From: Astragalus membranaceus
Lineage: Eukaryota; Streptophyta; Magnoliopsida; Fabales; Fabaceae
Assembly (NCBI GenBank): GCA_039519185.1
Contig: CM076851.1
Span: forward strand, 101,429,531 to 101,493,530
Direction of reading: 5' to 3'
DNA: 64,000 bases
The notes under the pieces were generated by a model, which was not told the origin of the DNA, did no database searches, and saw nothing but the letters and a program-made list of their open reading frames with translations. Made by a program: the position numbers and the translations under genes. Shown one piece after another: positions 47,549 to 60,040 of this stretch. Positions within the stretch are counted from its first letter, which is position 1, and every line of letters starts with the position of its first letter.

Positions 47549-50500
47549 TCAATTGGGATCGTGTAGAACTAAACTAGTTCCTATCTCAATTGGGTCACCA
47601 ATTAAATAATTTTTCAACCTTTGACCATTGACTTTAAACGATCCAGTTTTCTCGCTCCAGATCTCTACAGATCCGAAGGGGTAAACCTTACGGATTTCAA
47701 AAGGACCGGTCCATCTTGACTTTAATTTTCCCGGAAAAATTTTTAGCCTGGAATTAAACAATAACACCAGGTCACCCTCTTTGAATTCTCTACGAATAAT
47801 ACGCTTATCATGCCAATTTTTTGTTCTTTCTTTGTAAAGTTTGGCATTCTCATAAGCATCCATTCGCAGTTCTTCCAATTCGTTTAGTTGGAGTTTTCTT
47901 TTTTCTCCGGCTAATTCCATGTTCAGGTTAAGGCGTTTAATTGCCCAGTAAGCTTTGTGCTCTAGTTCTACCGGAAGGTGGCAAGACTTCCCATAAATTA
48001 ATTTGAAAGGAGTCATTCCTATGGGAGTCTTGTACGCAGTCCGATAAGCCCAGAGAGCATCATCGAGCTTTACCGACCAGTCCTTTCTTGAGGTCGAAAC
48101 AGTTTTTTCTAAAATACTTTTAATTTCTCTGTTCGATACCTCAACCTGACCGCTTGTTTGAGGGTGATAAGGCGTTGCAACTTTGTGCCTTACTCCAAAC
48201 TTTTGCAGTAACATTTCAAAATGTTTTGAGATGAAATGGGATCCTCCGTCGCTTATGACAACACGAGGGACCCCGAATCTTGGAAAAATTATTTTTTTGA
48301 AAAGTTTTATGACTACCTTTGCATCGTTTGTAGGAGAAGCAATGGCTTCGATCCATTTTGACACATAGTCAACGGCTACCAGAATATATTGGTTTCCAAA
48401 AGAAGAAGGAAACGGTCCCATGAAATCGATACCCCAGACGTCGAAAATTTCAACCTCTAAGATATTATTTAAGGGCATTTCATTTCTTTTTGAAATATTT
48501 CCGGTGCGTTGACACTGGTCGCATTTAGAAATGAATTGATGCGCGTCTTTAAAAAGGGACGGCCAATAAAAACAAGATTGAAGAATTTTCGTAGCAGTTT
48601 TTGAAGAACTGGCATGGCCGCCATAGGAAGAAGAATGACAATGGTATAGAATGTTACTTACCTCTTCTTCCGGAATGCATCTTCTGAACACCCCATCAGC
48701 TCCCCTTTTAAAAAGCAGTGGCTCGTCCTAGTAATACTGTTTAAGATCATGGAAGAATTTCTTCTTCCGCTGATAATTTAAATCTGGGGGGAGTACTCCT
48801 GCTGCAAGGTAGTTTACAAAATCTGCATACCATGGTGCTTCAGATTTGACCAATGAGAAGAGTTGATCATCCAAAAATGTATCATTAAGCGGCAACTCTT
48901 CTTCTTTTGTTCCTTGTAGACGGGACAAATGATCAGCCACAACATTTTCAACGCCTTTTTTATCCCTTATTTCAAGATCAAATTCTTGTAGGAGTAAAAC
49001 CCATCGGATCAATCTCGGCTTGGCATCTTTTTTGTTTAACAAATATTTTATGGCCGAGTGATCAGTAAAAATGATGATTTTTGAACCTACCAGATATGAT
49101 CGAAACTTATCTACGGCAAAAACTACCGCCAATAATTCTTTTTCAGTTGTGGCGTAATTCATTTGTGCCTCGTCTAAGGTCCTGCTTGCATAGTATATGG
49201 CATGCAATTTTTTTTCTTTTCTTTGTCCCAGGACTGCCCCAACTGCATAGTCGCTTGCATCGCACATTATTTCAAACGGAAGATTCCAGTCTGGTGGCTG
49301 TATGATCGGGGCAGTAACTAAAGCCTTTTTCAACCTGTTAAAAGCTTCAAGACAAAGATCGTTAAAATTAAATGCTGCATCCTTAAGGAGCAGACTTGTC
49401 ATAGGTTTTGAAATTTTTGAGAAGTCTTTTATGAACCGACGGTAGAAACCCGCATGGCCTAAAAAGCTTCTCACCTCTTTTACTGTGGTGGGAGGTAGCA
49501 TTTTTTCAATCACTTCAATTTTTGCACGGTCTACCTCAATACCTCTGTGAGAAATTAAGTGCCCTAGGACAATTCCTTCATTAACCATGAAATGACACTT
49601 TTCCCAGTTTAGAACCAGGTTTACCTTTTCACATCTCTCTAAGACTTTTTCCAGATTGGCTAAACAGTTTTCAAAATTTGAGCCATGGACAGAAAAATCA
49701 TCCATAAACACTTCCATTATGTTTTCAACAAAGTCTGAGAATATGGACATCATACACCTTTGAAAGGTAGCAGGAGCATTACATAGACCAAAGGGCATCC
49801 TTCTATAGGCATAAGTGCCAAAAGGACATGTGAAAGTTGTTTTTTCTTGGTCGCTAGGGTGGATGGGAATTTGGAAAAATCCCGAATAACCATCCAAATA
49901 GCAGAAATGCGAGTGCTGTGCTAACCTTTCTAGCATTTGATCAATGAACGGGAGAGGGAAGTGATCTTTCCGGGTAGCTTTGTTAAGCTTTCTGTAATCG
50001 ATACACATCCTCCATCCCGTGATTGTCCTTGTGGAAATGCATTCATCCTTTTCATTTTTAATAACTGTTAAGCCTCCCTTCTTAGGTACTACTTGAACAG
50101 GACTAACCCACTTACTATCGGAAATAGGATATATTATCCCAGCATCAAGGAGTTTTAAAACTTCCTTTCTTACAACCTCTTTCATGTTTGGGTTTAATCT
50201 TCTTTGATGCTCGATAGAAGGTTTATAGTCCTCTTCCAGTAGTATTCTGTGTATGCAGATTGACGGACTTATTCCTTTAATGTCCTCAATAGTATACCCT
50301 ATGGCTTTGGGATACTTCTTGAGAACATTAAGCAATTTTTCAGTCTCATTTTGTTTCAAATTTGCATTTACAATTACTGGAAAAGTAGAATTAGGGCCAA
50401 GGAACTCATACCTGAGAGATGATGGTAAGGGCTTCAGTTCTATTTTTGGTGTTTCTTTTGGGAGAGGCCGAGGCTTTTCCTCACCCAAGGTTTCAGTACC

Positions 50501-52894
50501 CAATTCTTTTGATGGTGGATTTTCATCCAAAAGTTTTATGTAGAATTGGGTTTCCCCTGCCGCATTTGTATTTGTGTTGCCTAAAAGGCAATCTTCCAGA
50601 CTATCTTGTGAAGATGATGCTAAAGAGCAGTCTCGCACGCAATAGTCTACAATGTCAATCCTGCAGCATGAGTCTTTTACAGATGGACTTTTCATGAAGT
50701 TTGAAACTTCAAACTCAACCTTTTCATCCCCCACATTAAAAACCAACTTACCGTTTTTAACGTCAATTATTGCCCCTGCAGTAGCTAAAAAAGGCCTCCC
50801 TAGAAGAATAGGAATTTGGGAGTCTTCTTCAATTTCCATTACAACAAAGTCCACCGGTATAAAAGTTTGCCCTACCTTGATAGGGATATCCTCTAAGATT
50901 CCAGTGGGGTATTTAACGGAACGATCTGCCAACTGTATTGTCATTTTTGTGGGTTTAAGTTCGCCTATCCCTAGTCTATTGCAAAGAGAAAGAGGCATCA
51001 AACTTACACTGGCTCCTAGATCGCACATCGCTCTGTTTATAGTTTCACTTCCAATCACACAAGGTATGGAAAAACTACCTGGATCTTTGAGTTTTTGTGG
51101 CAGCTTGTTCTGGATGATTGCACTACATTCCTCTGTTAATGCAATAGTCTCATAGTCGTCTATTTTTCTTTTCTTGGACAAAATTTCTTTCAAAAATTTA
51201 GAATCAGACGGCATTTGAGACAATGCATCAGTGAAAGGAACGTTGATGTAAAGCTTTTTAAGCAAGTCGACAAACCTTTTGAATTGCTCGTCAATTTTGC
51301 TTTTTGCAAATCTTTGGGGGAAAGGAATGGGTGGTTTGTATGGTGGAGGGGGGATGTGTGGTTCTTCTCTTTCTTTTTCTGGTTCTTTCCCTTTTTCTTT
51401 CTCTTCTAGCTCACCTGGTAAATTATGTTTTTCACTCACAGTTTTTTCTTGGTTTGCTCTTGGTTCCTCTAATTGTTTTCCGCTTCTGAGGGTGACGGCA
51501 TTTATTTGGCCTTTTGGATTTTGTTCTGGTTGCCCAGGAAATACCCCTGAAGTCTTAGAGGATGAAGCTACCTGTGTTGCCACTTGTGTTATTTGATTTT
51601 CAAGCATTTTATTATGAGTGGTGATAGAGTCGACTTTTGATACTAATTTGATAAGTGTGTCATTCAAATAACCAGTTTGATTTTTGAATTCTTCATTTTG
51701 TTTTGTTTGAGATGACACAAATTTTTCCATCAAAAATTCCAAGTTCGAGTTTTGTGGGTTGTTTTGTGGGTTGTTAAAAACCCTTTGAATTTGAAAGACA
51801 GGAGGTGGTCTAGGTGCTGGATTGGGTGGAGGATTTTTATAAGAAAAATTTGGATGATTCCTCCACCCAGGATTATAAGTATTTGAAAACGGATCTTCCT
51901 TTTGAGCATAGTTAATATGCTCGTTTCCAGCACTAGATGCCTCAAGCTGGCATTCAGCTCCAATATGCCCAACAACCCCACATAATTCACATGGTGGAGT
52001 AATAGGAGAAGAAGTTTGTGAGACGGCACTTACATTTAATTTTTCAAATTTTTGAAAAAGTGCGTCCACTTTTGAGGTAAGATGATCAACAACAGATATT
52101 TCATACTTACCTGGATCTTTTGATGTGGCTGGCTTATTCGTTATGGCTCGCTCACTTGTCCACTGACAATGGTTTTGAGCCATATCTTCAACGAGTGCAT
52201 AAGCTTCGGTAAAATTTTTGTTCATTAAAGCTCCACCTGCAGCTGCATCAATAGTCATTCTTGTTGCATATTGTAATCCATTATAAAAAGTGTGAACAAC
52301 AAGCCATTTCTCTAGTCCATGATGGGGGCATAGCCTTAACATTTCTTTGAAACGTTCCCAAGCATCATAAAGAGATTCCCCGTCGTTTTGAGAAAATCGA
52401 GTAATTTGATTTCTCATTTGAGCTGTCTTACTCGGGGGAAAGAATTTAGCAAGAAAAGCTTGTTTTAGCTGGTCCCAGCTGGTAATGGATTCCGAAGGCA
52501 AAGAATGTAGCCATGCTCTAGCTCTATCCCTTAATGAAAAAGGGAAGAGTTTTAGTCTTATGGCATCCGGAGGTACCCCGTTTAATTTGAGAGTTCCACA
52601 GTATTCAAGAAAAATTGAAATATGAAGATTTGGGTCCTCCATGGGAGAACCAGAAAATTGGTTTTGTTGTACCATCGAAAGCAGAGATGTTTTGAGTTCA
52701 AAATTATTTGCTTCCACATTTGGATGTACAATGGCAGCCGATGGCTCTGCTGAAGGTGTTGCGTACTCTTTGAGAGCACGATTTTCATTAGCCGCCATTT
52801 GGTTATCGGGAATTTCTCTCCTCCTTCTATGTAAGAACCTTTCGATTTCGGGAATTTGTTGAACAGTTTCACCGAAACTTCTGGTTCTTCGCAT
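47549..52894 (-). CDS. Athila-lineage gag-pol polyprotein, one internal TAG
   Basis: The ORF opens at 52894 (MRRTRSFGET) and runs in one frame to 47549. Domains are: gag capsid (about residues 90-250, LRDRARAWLHSLP), one CCHC zinc knuckle (CELCGVVGHIGAEC, about 302-315), protease DLGAS (about 624), RT with MPFGLCNAPATFQRCM and catalytic FMDD (49697-49708), RNase H (MCDASDYAVGAVLGQ), then integrase with HHCC zinc region, GIDFMG, ISDGGSHF and GQVEVSNRE. All catalytic residues I can check are present. A TAG at 48728-48730 separates RNase H from integrase in the same frame. It is either a single disabling mutation or, less likely, a readthrough stop. Confidence 0.92.
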
Positions 52895-52982
52895 TCGAGG
52901 GACAAGAGAAGAAAAAGTAAAAATAAAGAAAATAAAATTTCAGTCTAACCGGTTTCGAAAAACTTAATCAATATCACTGCCT

Positions 52983-52999
52983 CCCCGGCAACGGCGCCA
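52983..52999 (-). other. primer binding site, tRNA-Asp type
   Basis: The minus strand reads TGGCGCCGTTGCCGGGG, the PBS used by Athila, Calypso and Diaspora elements, described as complementary to tRNA-Asp. It lies 6 bp inside the 5' LTR. Confidence 0.92.
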
Positions 53000-53750
53000 A
53001 AAACTTGATAGCCCCGCAAGTGCACGGGTCGTATCGCGTAATAAAAGAGTTATCGATCCACAGGGAGAGCCTAGGTGAATACCAATCTAATTTTTCAAAG
53101 TTGATTAACTGAAAAGAAAGTGTTTTTTTTGGAAAGAAGGAATATTTTAGTAAAGTCTACTCACTCATGATCATTATAGACAAAAGAGGAGAAAAGAAAA
53201 TAAAAGAAGAAGACATAAAGTTAAATAGCGAGAAATAAAAGAAAGCGGTAAAGTGCAAAAATCATAAATAGCGGAATTGTAAATGACAAGAAAGTAAATT
53301 GCTTGAAAAGTAAATTGCCAGTAATTTACCTGACTTGCCAGTAATTTACTTGACTTGCCAGTAGTTTACTTGACTTGGAAATTTAAAGGGCAAAAAAGTA
53401 AATAACAAGGAAAATAAAAGAGCGAAAAAGTAAAGAGCGAAAAGTAAAGAGCGAGAAATTAAATAGCAATGAAAGTAAATGACTTGGAAGATAAAAGGGC
53501 AAGAAAGTAAATAGCAGGGAAAATAAAAGAGCGAAAAAGTAAAGAGCGAAAAGTAAAGAGCGAGAAAGTAAAGAGCGAGAATTTAAATAGCAAGGAAAGT
53601 AAATGACTTGGAAAATAAAAGGGCGAGAAAGTAAAAAGCGAGAAAGTAAAAAGCGAGAAATTAAAGTGAAGTCATGAATCTTAGAGGAAACCTTGTCATG
53701 GATTTTTCTCACAAAATTTAAGCTTGGTTACAAGTGAGGATCAAGCCTCT

Positions 53751-53758
53751 ATTTATAG
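53751..53758 (-). promoter_or_regulatory. TATA box of the Athila LTR
   Basis: The minus strand reads CCTATAAATAGAGGC about 790 bp from the LTR start, a strong plant TATA context. The identical site is in the other LTR at about 45728-45735. Confidence 0.7.
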
Positions 53759-53882
53759 GAAAATATTAGGTCTAAGGCACTTGAGAGGAGGGGCAAAATG
53801 GTCATAAAAAAAGTGGCAAATCAAGTGGCAAGGGAAAGCCATCAGCAAGTGGGTGCAACCAAAATTGACTTGTCTGGTGCCA

Positions 53883-54340
53883 GGGTCGTGCGCCCATGTG
53901 CCTGGGTCGTGCGCCCTGGCCAGTCAATTTTGGCTGCTCTGCGCCAGTTTTGCACTAGGGTCGTGCGCCTATGGTGCCAGGGTCGTGCGCCATGTGCTGG
54001 AAAAGCTGTTCTGCGTTGCTGGCAAGCATGGGTCGTGTGCCTATGTGCCAGGGTCGTGCGCCTTGTTCTGCCAAAATGGGCCATTTTCAGTTGAAAACAC
54101 GCACGGGTCGTGCGTGGTGCACTCAGGGTCGTGCGCAGACTCTGCGCCAGTTTTTACCAGGGTCGTGCGCCTATCTGCCAGGGTCGTGCGCCAGTTTTGC
54201 ACTAGGGTCGTGCAACATGTGCCAGGGTCGTGCGCAGGCTCTGCGCCAGTTTTTGCTGCTTGGCGCCCTGTGCTGCGCCAGTTTTGCTGCTTGGCGCCCT
54301 TGGCCAGTTTTCGGTTTTTGGGGCCCTTGGCGCCCATGAG
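53883..54340. repeat. GGGTCGTGCGC array in the Athila LTR
   Basis: Twelve GGGTCGTGCGC-like units (some GTGTGC or GTGCAAC) are interleaved with GCGCCAGTTTT and end in GGCGCCC repeats and GGCGCCCATGAGGG. The same array is at 45860-46330. It lies 210-670 bp from the LTR start, upstream of the TATA box on the element's strand. Confidence 0.9.
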
Positions 54341-54607
54341 GGTGTCTAGTGCTTTAAAAATTGCTCCTCCTCAAATATTTCCTTTTTTCTTCATTTTAGC
54401 TCATATTTTCTCTTTTGCTCCAAAATAAAACCTGAAAATAAAAAGCAAACATATGTAGTAAAATAGTTCAAAGATATAAAATATAATTAAAATACCTAAA
54501 AAAACTTAATGAAAATAACTATTAAAAAGACTATAAAAATAGACTTATCACCCAGCTAAAGAAATGATCCGTAACTGGATAGAATCAAAGATTTTGGATT
54601 CTCCTTC

Positions 54608-54974
54608 TGTTCTGGAGTCAACCAGGGGGTCCCATTAGCAAAACCAGGAGGTGCGCTTAGCAAGTAATATGGATCAGCCCAACCGATTCAGCCTATATCA
54701 ATCTCATGCGAGACCAACATGCTTGGACGGTCAAGATCGACTCTACCAATCCAACGATCCACGAAGGAGCACGATTTCCTATAAATACAAGCAAACTTTG
54801 CCCTAAGAAAAGTTCAATCTCTAATCCTTAGTACCTTCACTCATATATTCTATATACTGACTTGAGCGTCTCAGTGGCTTGCAGGTACCCCGCCCGGGCG
54901 CTCACTGACCTCCTGCCAGGACAGCAAGAGACCTACCAACAGCAGCCGACCAAAAAGCAGCTCGGTACAGAACA
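54608..54974 (+). repeat. 5' LTR of the Tat element
   Basis: The 367-bp LTR has a TATAAATA box at 54780-54787 and ends in CTCGGTACAGAACA. Confidence 0.93.
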
Positions 54975-54975
54975 T

Positions 54976-54992
54976 TGGCGACCACAGTGGGA
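54976..54992 (+). other. primer binding site of the Tat element
   Basis: TGGCGACCACAGTGGGA lies 1 bp after the LTR. The priming tRNA is not identified with confidence; TGGCGAC starts resemble the tRNA-Arg type sites of Tat elements. Confidence 0.75.
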
Positions 54993-55042
54993 GATTTTTA
55001 GCTTTCTCATCATCACTACTCGAACTTTTCTCTTGCTGATCC

Positions 55043-56260
55043 ATGGCTCCTAGGGGCAGACCCGGGGTTCAGAGCATTGCCATACCCGCACCCCGACCGG
55101 AGGGTACCCCCGAGGGTAACGTCTTGACTATACAGGACGAGGGTACCAGTCCACCTAGTCCTTTCTTGAGTATTGCATCAACCTCAGCCCATAAGAAAGG
55201 ACCAGTCAGGCCGCCCTTATCCTTTGACGACAAGGATTTGCTGGATGAAAAACCAAACAAACATGTTCCACTGCTCATTACTGCCGTTATGGCCAATGTC
55301 GAAGTAAGAAGAATCCTGGTCGACCAGGGAAGCTCAGTAGACATCATTTTGGAAGACCTGCTGCAAGTTTTGAGCGTCTCCCCCACCGACCTGACTCCAT
55401 ATCGAGGAGAGGATTTGACCGGGTTTAACGGATTGAGAACTAGGCCTCGAGGCCACTTGGAGCTGATGGTCGCCTATGGAGACCCAGATGGTGAACTACC
55501 TTTGTGCAGGACTGTCAAAACAGCTTTCCTAATCCTCCCGTGCAAATCTGTATACCAGTGCATTATCGGGAGGCCGACGTTGGGCAACCTGAAAATGAAA
55601 TTCCACAATTTAGAGAACAAGGTTGTGACCCTCAAGGCAGATCTGGACGCAGCACGTAGATGTTACTACATGAGCCTCAAGGATGAAAAAGAGGCTACGG
55701 AAGTAAGAAAACCCTGCGGGGAATTCGGGAGAGAAGCTGAAATAAACCTGGAAGACTTAGATTCCAGATATGATCCGGACAGTGAGGAAGAGGAGGAAGA
55801 TTCCACCCTCGCTAAGGAACTCAAAAAGCGCATGAAGAGGCCCGAGCCAGATGGCGCCTTCACCTCCATCCTGTTAGGAGAAGACCCTACTAAGACTATC
55901 AAGATAGGCCCCGACCTCCCCGAGGAGGTCAAAGAGAAACTTACCATCTGCCTAAGGGAGAATGCGGACCTGTTTGCCTGGTCTGCAGCTGACATGCCGG
56001 GGATACCACCCGAGGTAGCCTGTCACCACCTGGCCGTTAATCCCGACACTAAGTGGGTCACCCAGAGAAGAAGAGTCCAGAAGGGAGAGAAAGCCGAAGC
56101 CGCTGTGAAGGACCTCGTGGAGGCAAATTTCGTAAAAGAAATTAAGTACACCACCTGGGTGTCAAACGTAGTCCTTGTGAAGAAATCTAACGGAAAATGG
56201 AGAATGTGCGTCGACTACACTGATTTCAACAAAGCATTCCCAAAGACGCCTCAGGATTCC
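55043..56260 (+). pseudogene. gag stub fused to protease and start of reverse transcriptase
   Basis: ATG 55043 opens MAPRGRPGVQS, the gag N-terminus shared with element T. After about 45 residues it passes directly into the protease region (GPVRPPLSFDDKDL, then LVDQGSSVDI at about 55317-55346, the Tat form of the aspartic protease site). The capsid and zinc knuckle are missing. The frame continues through an acidic linker into RT (NADLFAWSAADMPGI, KWRMCVDYTDFNKA). Near 56245-56265 a deletion and frameshift end the frame. Without capsid the element cannot form its own particles. Confidence 0.82.
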
Positions 56261-56262
56261 GT

Positions 56263-58068
56263 TTGTTATCTTTCATGGACGCATACTCATGGTACAACCA
56301 AATCCCGATGTTCCCGCCCGATCAGGAGAAAACAGCGTTCATGACAAAACAAGGGAATTATTGTTATCGCGTGATGCCGTTTGGACTCAAGAACGCCGGG
56401 GCGACCTATCAAAGAATGATGAATAAAATCTTCAAAAATCAAATGGGCCAGACAAACGAAGTATACCTAGACGACATGATAGTGAAAAGCAAAAGCGACC
56501 CAGATCACCTCAAGGACTTGACAGAAGTGTTTTCTGAAATCCGGAAGAACAATATGAGATTGAACCCAGAGAAATGCACTTTTGGAGTTCGTGTAGGGAA
56601 GTTCCTCGGTTTCTATCTCACTGAGAGAGGCATCGAGGCCAACCCAGACAAATGCAGGGCCGTGACCGAGATGGGATCGCCCACCACAAAGAAAGAAATT
56701 CAGAAGCTCACCAGGATGATAGCAGCGCTGTCCCGATTCATTTCAAAAGCAGCCCACAAGTCCCTACCTTTGTTCAAACTTCTTAAGAAGGAGACGAGTT
56801 TTGGGTGGACCGCCGAGCAAGAGCAGGCACTGACCCTTTTGAAAGAGACCCTCTCCGAACCACCCATTTTGACACGTCCCGAGGAAGGGGAAACGTTATA
56901 CTTATACCTCGCCGTGGCCGATGAAGCATTAAGCGCAGTGCTCATCAGCGAAACCAGCGCCGGCCAGAGGCCGGTATACTATGTCAGTAAGGCATTACAG
57001 GGACCCGAGTTAAGATACCAAAAAGTGGAGAAAGTCGCCCTGGCAGTCGTGAACGCATCCAGGCGCCTTCGGCCATATTTCGTGGCGCATCAAGTAGTGG
57101 TTGGAACCAATCAGCCCATTAGGCAAATATTGCACCATCCCGACCTAGCTGGAAGGATGATCAAGTGGGCGGTCGAGCTCTCAGAATTTGGGATCAAGTA
57201 CGAAACAAGACCGGACATGAAGGCTCAAATTTTGGCGGACTTCGTGGCTGAGATGACAACGATACCGCACAAGGACAAAGAAGAAACGGCATGGACCCTC
57301 CACGTGGATGGGTCCTCAAACAGCAAAGGGAGTGGAGCCGGGCTGATACTTGAAAACTCAGAAGGACTCATGGTAGAGGTGTCCCTGACCTTTTCATTCT
57401 CCACATCCAACAATCAAGCAGAGTACGAGGCTTGCATAGCCGGTCTACAACTGGCCAAAGATTTTGACGCCACACAACCTGAGCTCCGCACCGACTCATT
57501 GTTGGTCGTCTCGCAGATCAATGCAGCATTTGGAACCTATGATTCGGTGCTGCAGAAATATCTTGCCAAGGTACGTGAACTCCTTGGATGGTTTAATAAG
57601 GCGGAGGTGAAACACGTACCCAGGGGAGAAAATACCAGGGCTAACATACTCTCCAAGCTGGCCAGCACCAGAACACCAGGGAACCTTCGGAGCGTCATCC
57701 AAGAAACTCTGTCTAGTCCCAGCATCCTCCTAAGCAATGAATCGGCTACCTCTGTTCTCACCGTCGAGGCGAGTGAGAACTGGATAACCCCGATCTGTCA
57801 GTATATTCTCGAGGGGCAAGAGCCTGCTGACGCCAAAGAAGCAGCTTCCGTGAGGAGGCACGCAGCCTCATACTCGGTCATCGAAGGGCAACTTTTCTGT
57901 AGAGGCTTCTCGATTCCTCTATTAAAATGTGTAGAAGGACCAGAAGCAGATTACGTGCTCACAGAGATCGATGAGGGGATCTGTGGACAAAACCTGGGAG
58001 GGCGAGCCCTCGCGGCAAAAGCACTCAGGGCAGGTTATTACTGGCATACCATGAATGAAGATTCGTAA
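56263..58068 (+). pseudogene. reverse transcriptase core, RNase H and archaeal-type RNase H, integrase N-terminus
   Basis: RT motifs are LSFMDAYSWYNQI, YRVMPFGLKNAGATYQRMM and YLDD (56464-56475). An RT-linked RNase H remnant follows, then a second RNase H (LHVDGSSNSKGSGAG, NNQAEYEACIAGL, TDSLLVVSQI), the Tat-lineage signature. The integrase zinc region begins near LRAGYYWHTM and is stopped by TAA at 58066-58068. The stretch between FNKAFPK and LSFMDAY is shorter than in the Ogre-like RT at 19791-20828, showing a small deletion at the 5' junction. Confidence 0.85.
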
Positions 58069-59018
58069 AATCATGTAAAGAAATGCGAAAAGTGCCAAAG
58101 GTACGTTGACGTGCATATCGCCCCCTCCTCTGAATTGACGTACCTAAGCTCTCCTTGGCCTTTTGCTTGGTGGGGAATCGACCTTTTAGGTCCCTTTCCG
58201 CTCGGCCCAGGGCAGGTGAAGTACTTAATAGTCACGGTCGATTACTTTACGAAATGGATTGAAGCTGAGACCTTGACCACTATCACGGCTAAAAATTGTA
58301 TGAAATTCTTCAAGAAAAATATCATGACCAGATTCGGCATACCGGAGGTGGTCATCACCGAAACGACACACAATTTGCGGACAAAGGTTTTAGACAACTG
58401 ATGGCCGACCTGGGCATCAAACACCGTTTCACATCGGTAGAACACCCCCAGACCAACGGACAAGCCGAAGCAGCCAATAGAGTAATTTTAAGAGGTTTAA
58501 AGAGGAGGCTCGACGAAGCAAAAGGATGCTGGCCAGAAGAGCTACCTTATGTCCTATGGGCCTACAGAACCACCCCTCACTCGTCGACAGGTGAGTCACC
58601 CTTCCGGATGGCATACGGGACAGAGGCGGTCATACCCGTCGAGATCGGAGAGCTAAACTGGAGAACCAAGAACCCAAACCCCCCGGTGACCAATGATCAA
58701 AGACTCCACGAGGAGCTGGACTTCGTCGAGGAAGTCAGAAACCAAGCAGCACTAAAGGATTTGGTGATCAAACAAAAGATGGCTGCAAGATTTAACGACA
58801 AAGTGGTTTTTAGAACCTTAGAAGTCGGCGACCTTGTCCTACGAAGGGCAGACATAGGTTTAAAAAACAGATCCCAAGGGAAGTTGGCTACAAATTGGGA
58901 AGGCCCATACAGGATAGTTGCGGAAGCCAGAAACGGAGCTTTCAAGTTGGAAACCCTGGGTAATGAGCCAATACCGAGAACTTGGAACACAGATAAGCTA
59001 AGAAAGTTTATTGTGTGA
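58069..59018 (+). pseudogene. integrase, core and C-terminal part, frameshifted
   Basis: The first frame reads KKCEKCQRYVDVH, WWGIDLLGPF (first D) and FTKWIEAE, then ITETTHNL where the second catalytic D motif (DNGT in relatives) should be. Coding resumes in another frame (QFADKGFRQLMADLGI, TNGQAEAANR with the E) to TAG/TGA at 59016-59018. The second catalytic Asp is lost at about 58359 and the frame shifts there, so integrase is inactive. Confidence 0.82.
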
Positions 59019-59399
59019 ACAAAGACAAAGAAATTGTTAAACCGATGTAACAACTCGGGATGTTACTAAACGAAATTGTACTCTTGTAATTCAAAAGACA
59101 TCATGTTTCAATTACATGTTCTACTCTAACTCACTAACGTTTATCAGAGCCTGCAAGGTGCAAGATATTGTTTCGCATATCACAGTTTTTGCTCTAGCAC
59201 CTTAGAAAAAACCAAGAGAAACTGGCACCCAGTACAGAAGCAGCCGGCGCCCAAGAGGGCGCCTGGCAGGGCGCCGATGAGGAACAGTCAGCGCCCATGA
59301 GGTCGCCTGGCAAGAGGTGGTCTGATAGCCAAGTCCCGACCCCAAACAGCACGGGACCAGGCAACCAGGTAGAACCAAGGCACGAGTCGACCTACTCGG

Positions 59400-60040
59400 T
59401 TCATAAAGCGGCTATCAAGAGACGTCGCAACCTCTAACGGGTGAGTTAAATTCGGATAGATTCTGATAAACTCATGTTAGAGACCCTAGATGGGCGAAGC
59501 GGCTATCAAGAGACGTCGCAACCTCTAATGGGTGAGTTAAATTCGGATAGATTCTGATAAACTTCTGTTAGAGACCCTAGATGGGCGAAGCGGCTATCAA
59601 GAGACGACGGAACCTCTGATGGGTGAGTTAAATTCGGATCGATTTTGCTAAACTCCTGTCAGAGTCCCTAGATGGGCGAAGTGGCATCGCAAGATGTCAC
59701 AACCTCGAAGCGGCATATCGAAAAGGTCGCAACCTCTGATGGGTGAGTTAAGTTCGGATATATTCTGATAAACTCCTGTCAGAGTCCCTAGATGGGAGAA
59801 GCGGCATCGTAAATGTCGCAACCTTTAATGGGTGAGTTAAGTTCGGATAGATTCTGATAAACTCCTGTTAGAGACCTAAGGCGCGAAGCGGCATATCGAA
59901 AAGGTCGCAACCTCTGATGGGTGAGTTAAGTTCGGATCGATTCTGATAAACTCCTGTCAGAGTCCCTAGATGGGTGAAGCGGCATCGCAAATGTCGCAAC
60001 CTCTAGTGGGGAATTTAAATCGGATCATTCTGATAAACTC
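59400..60040 (+). repeat. about seven tandem copies of an 86-95 bp unit
   Basis: Each unit contains GAAGCGGC, a variable part (TATCAAGAGACG, ATCGCAAATG or ATATCGAAAAGG), TCGCAACCTCT, GGGTGAGTTAA, TTCGGATAGATTCTGATAAA and GAGTCCCTAGATGGG. The variable part alternates between types, giving a higher-order pattern. Confidence 0.88.

Larger units (their letters stand above)
44963..54550 (-). mobile_element. full-length Athila-lineage Ty3/gypsy element (Diaspora/Calypso-like)
   Basis: The element is 9,588 bp with TSD CCCAG at 44958-44962 and 54551-54555, both LTRs, PBS, polypurine tract and one gag-pol frame of about 1,780 codons broken only by a TAG. The LTRs differ by about four substitutions plus a 20-bp repeat-unit indel and a 9-bp indel, so the insertion is young. 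No env-like ORF is visible in the roughly 1 kb between integrase and the polypurine tract, as in Diaspora. Confidence 0.95.
53006..54550 (-). repeat. 5' LTR of the Athila-lineage element
   Basis: The LTR is 1,545 bp. It has three instead of four 20-bp CTTGCCAGTAATTTACTTGA units and lacks 9 bp of the GGCGCCCTT repeat found in the other LTR. Confidence 0.95.
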
